Shown here piece after piece: positions 50,601 through 61,204 of a DNA stretch of 64,000 bases (the first letter of the stretch is position 1; each line of letters starts with the position of its first letter). Location: positions 1 to 64,000 of the forward strand of contig NW_027018146.1 in NCBI RefSeq assembly GCF_032854445.1. Reading direction: 5' to 3'. Below the pieces are notes generated by a model that was given only the letters and a program-made list of their open reading frames with translations, had not been told where the DNA came from and did no database searches. This DNA comes from Liolophura sinensis. Lineage: Eukaryota > Mollusca > Polyplacophora > Chitonida > Chitonidae. The position numbers were made by a program, and so were the translations under genes.

Positions 50601-53600
50601 CAGCAATTGTCTTACTTCCAAGTCCAAGACAATCTCAATGTCTTTATCTACGTGTAGAAAAACCAGACCATTTGTACATAAAAAAACACAAGGTACTTGA
50701 TACAGTCTGCTGTAAAAAGTACAACTGACCACAGACCCACATTAATAAGGTGCCAAATAATTCGGAATTGATCCAGGCATCGGCAGCTGTTGAAAAATTG
50801 CAAATTTCCCTGGTTTCCATGGAGTAAGAGCCGTTGCTGGGCACGTGATTATGACATCAATGATCATTCAATTGTCGCTAAAGCCAAAAGTATTGGTAGG
50901 AGAGCAACGCGGTTTGCACCATTCGATTTCTCGTCACAAAATACGTCTGATAAGTCTCTTACCAGCAGCACTGGAACAGTTTTTCCACTTTTGCATTTTT
51001 GCCTGGTCTTTTTGTTAATTGAAATCGGCTACACTGTCGTATGTACCATTGCGACTGGTCATTACTATATTCAACTTTTGACTATAAGTTATGTGCCCTT
51101 CGGTAGCACAGAAGACCTCAAATCTTTGGGCTAAGCCCATTTAACTCACCCAGCAATTGTCTTACTTCTAAGTCCAAGACAATCTCATTGTCTTTATCTA
51201 CGTGTAGATAAACCAGACCGTTTGTACATAAAAAACACAAGGTACTTGATACAGTCTGCTGTAAAAAGTACAACTGACAACAGACCTACATTAATAAGGT
51301 GCCAAAAAAGCGGAATAGAGCCAGGCATCGGCAGCTGTTGAAAAATTGCAAATTTCCCTGGTTTCCATGGAGTAAGAGCCGTTGCTGGGCACGTGATTAT
51401 GACATCAATGATCATTCAATTGTCGCTACAGCCAAACGTATTGGTCGGAGAGCAACGCGGTTTCCACCATTCGATTTCTCGTCACAAAATACGTCGGATT
51501 AGTCTCTTACCAGCAGCACTGGAACAGTTTTTCCACTTTTGCATTTTTGCCTGGTCTTTTTGTGAATTGAAATCGGCTACACTGTACTATGTACCATCGC
51601 GACTGGTCATTACTATATTCAACTTTTGACTATAAGTTATGTGCCCTTCGGTAGCCCAGAAGGCGTCAAATCTTTGGGCTAAGCCCATTTAACTCACCCA
51701 GCAATTGTCTTACTTCTAAGTCCAAGACAATCTCAATGTCTTTATCTACGTGTAGAAAAACCAGACCATTTGTACATAAAAAACACAAGGTACTTGATAC
51801 AGTCTGCTGTAAAAAGTACAACTGACCACAGGCCCACATTAATAAGGTGCCAAAAGATGCGGAATTGAGCCAGGCATCGGCAGCAGTTGAAAAATTGCAA
51901 ATTTCCCTGGTTTCCATGGAGTAAGAGCCGTTGCTGGGCACGTGATTATGACATCAATGATCTTTGAATTGTCGCTAAAGCCAAAAGTATTGGTCGGAGA
52001 GAAACGCGGTATGCACCATTCGATTTCTCGTAACAAAATACGTCGGATTAGCCTCTTACCAGCAGCACTGGAACAGTTTTTCCACTTTTGCATTTTTGCC
52101 TGGTCTTTTTGTTAATTGAAATCGGCTACACTGTACTATGTACCATCGCGACTGGTCATTACTATATTCAACTTTTGACTATATGTTATGTGCCCTTCGG
52201 TAGCCCAGAAGACGTCAAATCTTTGGGCTAAGCCCATTTAACTCACCCAGCAATTGTCTTACTTCTAAGTCCAAGACAATCTCAATGTCTTTATCTACGT
52301 GTAAAAAAACCAGACCATTTGTACATAAAAAAACAAGGTACTTGATACAGTCTGCTGTAAAAGTACAACTGACCACAGACCCACATTACTAAGGTGCCAA
52401 AAGATGCGGAATTGAGCCAGGCATCGGCAGCTGTTGAAAAATTGCAATTTCCCTGGTTTTCCATGGAGTAAGAGCCGTTGCTGGGCACAGTGATTATGAC
52501 ATCAATGATCATTGATTTGTCGCTAGAGCCAAAAGTATTGGTCGGAGAGCAACGCGGTTTGCACCATTCGATTTCTCGTCACAAAATACGTCGGATTAGC
52601 CTCTTACCAGCAGCACTGGAACAGTTTTTCCACTTTTGCATTTTTGCCTGGTCTTTTTGTGAATTGAAATCGGCTACACTGTACTATGTACCATCGCGAC
52701 TGGTCATTACTATATTCAACTTTTGACTATAAGTTATGTGCCCTTCGGTAGCCAGAAGGCGTCAAATCTTTGGGCTAAGCCCATTTAACTCACCCAGTAA
52801 TTGTCTTACTTCTAAGTCCAAGACAATCTCAATGTCTTTATCTACGTGTAAAGAAACCACACCATTTGTACATAAAAAACACAAGGTACTTGATACAGTC
52901 TGCTGTAAAAAGTACAACTGACCACAGACACACATTAATAAGGTGCCAAAAGATGCGGAATTGAGCCAGGCATCGGCACCTGTTGAAAAATTGCAAATTT
53001 CCCTGGTTTCCATGGAGTAAGAGCCCGTTGCTGGGCACGTGATTATGACATCAATGATCATTCAATTGTCGCTACAGCCAAAAGTATTGGTCGGAGAGCA
53101 ACGCGGTTTGCACCATTCGATTTCTCGTCACAAAATACGTCGGATTAGCCTCTTACCAGCAGCACTGGAACAGTTTTTCCACTTTTGCATTTTTGCCTGG
53201 TCTTTTTGTGAATTGAAATCGGCTACACTGTACTATGTACCATCGCGACTGGTCATTACTATATTCAACTTTTGACTATAAGTTATGTGCCCTTCGGTAG
53301 CCCAGAAGGCGTCAAATCTTTGGGCTCAACCCATTTAACTCACCCAGCAATTGTCTTACTTCTAAGTCCAAGACAATCTCAATGTCTTTATCTACGTGTA
53401 AAGAAACCACACCATTTGTACATAAAAAACACAAGGTACTTGATACAGTCTGCTGTAAAAAGTACAACTGACCACAGACCCACATTAATAAGGTGCCAAA
53501 AGATGCGGAATTGAGCCAGGCATCGGCACCTGTTGAAAAATTGCAAATTTCCCTGGTTTAAATGGAGTAAGAGCCGTTGCTGGGCACGTGATTATGACAT

Positions 53601-54300
53601 CAATGATCATTCAATTGTCGCTAGAGCCAAAAGTATTGGTCGGAGAGCAACGCGGTTTTGCACCATTCGATTTCTCGTCACAAAATACGTCGGATTAGCC
53701 TCTTGCCAGCAGCACTGGAACAGTTTTTCCACTTTTGCATTTTTGCCTGGTCTTTTTGTGAATTGAAATCGGCTACACTGTACTATGTACCATCGCGACT
53801 GGTCATTACTATATTTAACTTTTGACTATAAGTTATGTGCCCTTCGGTAGCCCAGAAGACGTCAAATCTTTGGGCTAAGCCCATTTAACTCACCCAGCAA
53901 TTGTCTTACTTCTAAGTCCAAGACAATCTCATTGTCTTTATCTACGTGTAGAAAAACCACACCATTTGTACATAAAAAACACAAGGTACTTGATACAGTC
54001 TGATGTAAAAAATACAACTGACCACAGACCCACATTAATAAGGTGCCAAAAGAAGCGGAATTGAGCCAGGCATCGGCAACTGTTGAAAAATTGCAAATTT
54101 CCCTGGTTTCCATGGAGTAAGAGCCGTTGCTGGGCACGTGATTATGACATCAATAATCATTCAATTGTCGCTACAGCCAAACGTATTGGTCGGAGAGCAA
54201 CGCGGTTTGCACCATTCGATTTCTCGTCACAAAATACGTCGGATTAGCCTCTTGCCAGCAGCACTGGAACAGTTTTTCCACTTTTGCATTTTTGCCTGGT
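50600..54300. repeat. Subfamily A block with indel-rich centre
   Basis: About seven A-type monomers, including an AATAATTCGGAATTGATCC unit (about 50,757), a GTAGCACAG unit (51,106), a unit with GCGGTATGCACC and CGTAACAAAATAC (about 52,005), and two units with GTGTAAAGAAACC (52,850; 53,400). The segment from about 51,970 to 52,740 matches 58,560-59,330, and the following unit matches 59,330 onward after one extra monomer. Confidence 0.8.
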
Positions 54301-55140
54301 CTTTTTGTTAATGGAAATCGGCTACACTGTACTATGTACCATCACGACTGGTCATTACTATATTCACCTTTTGACTATAAGTTATGTGCCCTTCGGTAGC
54401 CCAGAAGACGTCAAATCTTTTAACTAAGCCCATTTAACTCACCCAGCAATTGTCTTACTTCTAAGTGCAAGACAATCTCAATGTGTTTATTTACGTGTAG
54501 AAAAACCACACCATTTGTACATAAAAAACACAAGGTACTTGATACAGTCTGATGTAAAAAGTACAACTGACCACAGACCCACATGAATAAGGTGCCAAAA
54601 GATGCGGAATTGAGCCAGGCATCGGCAGCTGTTGAAAAATTGCAAATTTCCCTGGTTTCCATGGAGTAAGAGCCGTTGCTGGGCACGTGATTATGACATA
54701 AATAATCATTCAATTGTCACTACAGCCAAAAGTATTGGTCGGAGAGCAACGCGGTTTGCATCATTCGATTTCTCGGCACAAAATACGTCGGAATAGCCTC
54801 TTATCAGCAACACTGGAACATTTTTTCCTCTTTTGCATTTTTGCCTGGTCTTTTTGTTAATTGAAATCGGCTACACTGTACTATGTGCCTTCACGACTGG
54901 TCATTACTATATTCAACTTTTGACTATAAGTTATGTGCCCTTCGGTAGCCCAGAAGACGTCAAATGTTTGGGCTAAGCGCATTTAACTCACCCAGCAATT
55001 GTCTTACTTCTAAGTGCAAGACAATCTCAATGTCTTTATTTACGTGTAGAAAAACCACACCTTTTGTACATAAAAATCACAAGGTACTTGATACAGTCTG
55101 CTGTAAAAAGTACAACTGACCACAGACCCACATTAATAAG
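53280..55140. repeat. Eleven-monomer-apart duplicate of 59,320-61,180
   Basis: Matches 59,320-61,180 at 6,041-6,042 bp. Shared markers are GGGCTCAACCC, GGTTTAAATGG, CTGATGTAAAAAATAC, TTAATGGAAATC and CTCTTATCAGCAAC. It includes an identical A-to-B switch (54,308 and 60,349), so the subfamily junction was copied as a unit. Differences are mainly one-base, such as GGTTTTGCACC at 53,654. Confidence 0.85.
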
Positions 55141-56340
55141 GTGCCAAAAGATGCGGAATTGAGCCAGGCATCGGCAGCTGTTGAAAATGTGCAAATTTCC
55201 CTGGTTTCCATGGAGTAAGAGCCGTTGCTGGGCACGTGATTATGACATAAATGATCATTCAATTGTCACTACAGCCAAAAGTATTGGTTGGAGACAAACA
55301 CGGTTTGCACCATTCGATTTCTAGGCACAAAATACGTCGGATTAGCCTCTTACCAGCAGCACTGGAACAGTTTTTCCACTTTTGCATTTTTGCCTGGTCT
55401 TTTTGTTAATGGAAATCGGCTACACTGTACTATGTACCATCACGACTGGTCATTACTATATTCAACTTTTGACTATAAGTTATGTGCCCTTCGGTAGCCC
55501 AGAAGACGTCAAATCTTTTAACTAAGCCCATTTAACTCACCCAGCAATTGTCTTACTTCTAAGTGCAAGACAATCTCAATGTGTTTATTTACGTGTAGAA
55601 AAACCACACCATTTGTACATAAAAAACACAAGGTACTTGATACAGTCTGCTGTAAAAAGTACAACTGACCACAGACCCACATGAATAAGGTGCCAAAAGA
55701 TGCGGAATTGAGCCAGGAATCGGCAGCTGTTGAAAAATTGCAAATTTCCCTGGTTTCCATGGAGTAAGAGCCGTTGCTGGGCACGTAATAATGACATAAA
55801 TAATCATTCAGTTGTCACTACAGCCAAAAGTATTGGTCGGAGAGCAACGCAGTTTGCATCATTCGATTTCTCGGCACAAAATACGTCGGATTAGCCTCTT
55901 ACCAGCAACACTGGAACATTTTTTCCTCTTTTGCATTTTTGCCTGGTCTTTTTGTTAATTGAAATCGGCTACACTGTACTATGTGCCTTCACGACTGGTC
56001 ATTACTATATTCAACTTTTGACTATAAGTTATGTGCCCTTCGGTAGCCCAGAAGACCTCAAATCTTTTGGCTAAGCGCATTTAACTCACCCAGCAATTGT
56101 CTTACTTCTAAGTCCAAGACAATCTCAATGTCTTTATTTACGTGTAGAAAAACCACACCATTTGTACATAAAAATCACAAGGTACTTGATACAGTCTGCT
56201 GTAAAAAGTACAACTGACCACAGAACCACATTAATAAGGTGCCAAAGGATGCGGAATTGAGCCAGGCATCGGCAGCTGTTGAAAAATTGCAAATTTCACT
56301 GGTTTCCATGGAGTAAGAGCCGTTGCTGGGCACGTGATTA
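54310..56340. repeat. Subfamily B block 4
   Basis: About 3.7 B monomers of the alternating two-type kind (CTTTTAACTAAG types starting near 54,394 and 55,491, 1,098 bp apart, with the GAAAATGTGC type between). The left switch lies between CTTGCCAGCAG (54,252) and TTAATGGAAATC (54,308). The right switch lies between ACATAAAAATCAC (about 56,166) and the A-type CATCAATGATCATTGATTT (56,343). The first 900 bp match 60,353 onward at 6,041 bp. Confidence 0.85.
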
Positions 56341-57360
56341 TGACATCAATGATCATTGATTTGTCGCTAGAGCCAAAAGTATTGGTCGGAGAGCAACGCG
56401 GTTTGCACCATTCGATTTCTCGTCACAAAATACGTCGGATTAGCCTCTTACCAGCAGCACTGGAACAGTTTTTTCACTTTTGCATTTTTGCCTGGTCTTT
56501 TTGTTAATTGAAATCGGCTACACTGTACTATGTACCATCGCGACTGGTCATTACTATATTCAACTTTTGACTATAAGTTATGTGCCCATCGGTAGCCCAG
56601 AAGACGTCAAATCTTTGGGCTAAGCCCATTTAACTCACCCAGCAATTGTCTTACTTCTAAGTCCAAGACAATCTCAATGTCCTTATCTACGTGTAGAAAA
56701 ACCAGACCATTTGTACATAAAAAACACAAGGTACTTGATACAGTCTGCTGTAAAAAGTACAACTGACAACAGACCTACATTAATAAGGTGCCAAAAGATG
56801 CGGAATAGAGCCAGGCATCGGCAGCTGTTGAAAAATTGCAAATTTCCCTGGTTTCCATGGAGTAAGAGCCGTTGCTGGGCACGTGATTATGACATCAATG
56901 ATCATTCAATTGTCGCTACAGCCAAACGTATTGGTCGGAGACAAAAACGTTTTGCACCATTCAATTTTTCGTCACAAAATACGTCGTATTAGCCTCTTAC
57001 CAGCAGCACTGGAACAGTTTTTCCACTTTTGCATTTTTGCCTGGTCTTTGTGTTAATTGAAATCGGCTACACTGTACTATGTACCATCGCGACTGGTCAT
57101 TACTATATTCAACTTTTGACTATAAGTTATGTGCCCTTCGGTAGCCCAGAAGACCTCAAATCTTTTGGCTAAGCGCATTTAACTCACCCAGCAATTGTTT
57201 TACTTCTAAGTCGAAGACACTCTCAATGTCTTTATCTACGTGTAAAAAAACCAGACCATTTGTACATAAAAAAACACAAGGTACTTGATACAGTCTGCTG
57301 TAAAAAGTACAACTGACCACAGACCCACATTACTAAGGTGCCAAAAGATGCGGAATTGAG

Positions 57361-60300
57361 CCAGGGATCGGCAGCTGTTGAAAAATTGCAAATTTCCCTG
57401 GTTTCCATGGAGTAAGAGCCGTTGCTGGGCACGTGATTATGACATCAATGATCATTGATTTGTCGCTACAGCCAAAAGTATTGGTCGGAGAGCAACGCGG
57501 TTTGCACCATTCGATTTCTCGTCACAAAATACGTCGGATTAGCCTCTTACCAGCAGCACTGGAACAGTTTTTCCACTTTTGCATTTTTGCCTGGTCTTTT
57601 TGTGAATTGAAATCGGCTACACTGTACTATGTACCATCGCGACTGGTCATTACTATATTTAACTTTTGACTATAAGTTATGTGCCCTTCGGTAGCCCAGA
57701 AGACGTCAAATCTTTGGGCTAAGCCCATTTAACTCACCCAGCAATTGTCTTACTTCTAAGTCCAAGACAATCTCATTGTCTTTATCTACGTGTAGAAAAA
57801 CCAGACCATTTGTACATAAAAAACACAAGGTACTTGATACAGTCTGATGTAAAAAATACAACTGACCACAGACCCACATTAATAAGGTGCCAAAAGAAGC
57901 GGAATTGAGCCAGGCATCGGCAACTGTTGAAAAATTGCAAATTTCCCTGGTTTCCATGGAGTAAGAGCCGTTGCTGGGCACGTAATTATGACATCAATGA
58001 TCATTGAATTGTCGCTACAGCCAAACGTATTGGTCGGAGAGCAACGCGGTTTGCACCATTCGATTTCTCGTCACAAAATACGTCGGATTAGCCTCTTGCC
58101 AGCAGCACTGGAACAGTTTTTCCACTTTTGCATTTTTGCCTGGTCTTTTTGTGAATTGAAATCGGCTACACTGTACTATGTACCATCGCGACTGGTCATT
58201 ACTATATTTAACTTTTGACTATAAGTTATGTGCCCTTCGGTAGCCCAGAAGACGTCAAATCTTTGGGCTAAGCCCATTTAACTCACCCAGCAATTGTCTT
58301 ACTTCTAAGTCCAAGACAATCTCAATGTCTTTATCTACGTGTAGAAATACCAGACCATTTGTACATAAAAAAACACAAGGTACTTGATACAGTCTGCTGT
58401 AAAAAGTACAACTGACCACAGACCCACATGAATAAGGTGCCAAAAGATGCGGAATTGAGCCAGGCATCGGCAGCTGTTGAAAAATTGCAAATTTCCCTGG
58501 TTTCCATGGAGTAAGAGCCGTTGCTGGGCACGTGATTATGACATCAATGATCATTGAATTGTCGCTAAAGCCAAAAGTATTGGTCGGAGAGAAACGCGGT
58601 ATGCACCATTCGATTTCTCGTAACAAAATACGTCGGATTAGCCTCTTACCAGCAGCACTGGAACAGTTTTTCCACTTTTGCATTTTTGCCTGGTCTTTTT
58701 GTTAATTGAAATCGGCTACACTGTACTATGTACCATCGCGACTGGTCATTACTATATTCAACTTTTGACTATATGTTATGTGCCCTTCGGTAGCCCAGAA
58801 GGCGTCAAATCTTTGGGCTAAGCCCATTTAACTCACCCAGCAATTGTCTTACTTCTAAGTCCAAGACAATCTCAATGTCTTTATCTACGTGTAAAAAAAC
58901 CAGACCATTTGTACATAAAAAACACAAGGTACTTGATACAGTCTGCTGTAAAAAGTACAACTGACCACAGACCCACATTACTAAGGTGCCAAAAGATGCG
59001 GAATTGAGCCAGGCATCGGCAGCTGTTGAAAAATTGCAAATTTCCCTGGTTTCCATGGAGTAAGAGCCGTTGCTGGGCACGTGATTATGACATCAATGAT
59101 CATTGATTTGTCGCTAGAGCCAAAAGTATTGGTCGGAGAGCAACGCGGTTTGCACCATTCGATTTCTCGTCACAAAATACGTCGGATTAGCCTCTTACCA
59201 GCAGCACTGGAACAGTTTTTCCACTTTTGCATTTTTGCCTGGTCTTTTTGTGAATTGAAATCGGCTACACTGTACTATGTACCATCGCGACTGGTCATTA
59301 CTATATTCAACTTTTGACTATAAGTTATGTGCCCTTCGGTAGCCCAGAAGGCGTCAAATCTTTGGGCTCAACCCATTTAACTCACCCAGCAATTGTCTTA
59401 CTTCTAAGTCCAAGACAATCTCAATGTCTTTATCTACGTGTAAAGAAACCACACCATTTGTACATAAAAAACACAAGGTACTTGATACAGTCTGCTGTAA
59501 AAAGTACAACTGACCACAGACCCACATTAATAAGGTGCCAAAAGATGCGGAATTGAGCCAGGCATCGGCACCTGTTGAAAAATTGCAAATTTCCCTGGTT
59601 TAAATGGAGTAAGAGCCGTTGCTGGGCACGTGATTATGACATCAATGATCATTCAATTGTCGCTAGAGCCAAAAGTATTGGTCGGAGAGCAACGCGGTTT
59701 GCACCATTCGATTTCTCGTCACAAAATACGTCGGATTAGCCTCTTGCCAGCAGCACTGGAACAGTTTTTCCACTTTTGCATTTTTGCCTGGTCTTTTTGT
59801 GAATTGAAATCGGCTACACTGTACTATGTACCATCGCGACTGGTCATTACTATATTTAACTTTTGACTATAAGTTATGTGCCCTTCGGTAGCCCAGAAGA
59901 CGTCAAATCTTTGGGCTAAGCCCATTTAACTCACCCAGCAATTGTCTTACTTCTAAGTCCAAGACAATCTCATTGTCTTTATCTACGTGTAGAAAAACCA
60001 CACCATTTGTACATAAAAAACACAAGGTACTTGATACAGTCTGATGTAAAAAATACAACTGACCACAGACCCACATTAATAAGGTGCCAAAAGAAGCGGA
60101 ATTGAGCCAGGCATCGGCAACTGTTGAAAAATTGCAAATTTCCCTGGTTTCCATGGAGTAAGAGCCGTTGCTGGGCACGTGATTATGACATCAATAATCA
60201 TTCAATTGTCGCTACAGCCAAACGTATTGGTCGGAGAGCAACGCGGTTTGCACCATTCGATTTCTCGTCACAAAATACGTCGGATTAGCCTCTTGCCAGC

Positions 60301-61204
60301 AGCACTGGAACAGTTTTTCCACTTTTGCATTTTTGCCTGGTCTTTTTGTTAATGGAAATCGGCTACACTGTACTATGTACCATCACGACTGGTCATTACT
60401 ATATTCACCTTTTGACTATAAGTTATGTGCCCTTCGGTAGCCCAGAAGACGTCAAATCTTTTAACTAAGCCCATTTAACTCACCCAGCAATTGTCTTACT
60501 TCTAAGTGCAAGACAATCTCAATGTGTTTATTTACGTGTAGAAAAACCACACCATTTGTACATAAAAAACACAAGGTACTTGATACAGTCTGATGTAAAA
60601 AGTACAACTGACCACAGACCCACATGAATAAGGTGCCAAAAGATGCGGAATTGAGCCAGGCATCGGCAGCTGTTGAAAAATTGCAAATTTCCCTGGTTTC
60701 CATGGAGTAAGAGCCGTTGCTGGGCACGTGATTATGACATAAATAATCATTCAATTGTCACTACAGCCAAAAGTATTGGTCGGAGAGCAACGCGGTTTGC
60801 ATCATTCGATTTCTCGGCACAAAATACGTCGGAATAGCCTCTTATCAGCAACACTGGAACATTTTTTCCTCTTTTGCATTTTTGCCTGGTCTTTTTGTTA
60901 ATTGAAATCGGCTACACTGTACTATGTGCCTTCACGACTGGTCATTACTATATTCAACTTTTGACTATAAGTTATGTGCCCTTCGGTAGCCCAGAAGACG
61001 TCAAATGTTTGGGCTAAGCGCATTTAACTCACCCAGCAATTGTCTTACTTCTAAGTGCAAGACAATCTCAATGTCTTTATTTACGTGTAGAAAAACCACA
61101 CCTTTTGTACATAAAAATCACAAGGTACTTGATACAGTCTGCTGTAAAAAGTACAACTGACCACAGACCCACATTAATAAGGTGCCAAAAGATGCGGAAT
61201 TGAG
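57361..61204. repeat. Seven-monomer tandem duplication, copy 1 (3,844 bp)
   Basis: Copy 1 of a 3,844-bp tandem duplication. Markers that recur at exactly 3,844 bp include CCAGGGATCGG (57,361; 61,205), GGCACGTAATTATG, GCGGTATGCACC with CGTAACAAAATAC, GGGCTCAACCC and GGTTTAAATGG. The sequence just upstream of 57,361 (AAGTCGAAGACACTC, GTGTAAAAAAACC, ATTACTAAGG) differs from that upstream of 61,205, so the junction lies between about 57,330 and 57,361. It contains an A-B-A alternation: the B segment is 60,353-61,204. Confidence 0.9.
58255..58683 (-). other. Longest open frame (142 codons), judged non-coding
   Basis: This minus-strand frame, repeated identically at 62,099-62,527, is the longest in the window. 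It exists because this monomer type lacks stops that interrupt the same frame elsewhere (CGTAACAAAATAC and GTATGCACC states). Its predicted product has no domain, signal peptide or motif I recognise. The same frame in other monomers is 60-100 codons and is shifted by one-base indels. Frames on both strands overlap the same DNA. All this fits chance open frames in a repeat. Confidence 0.8.
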
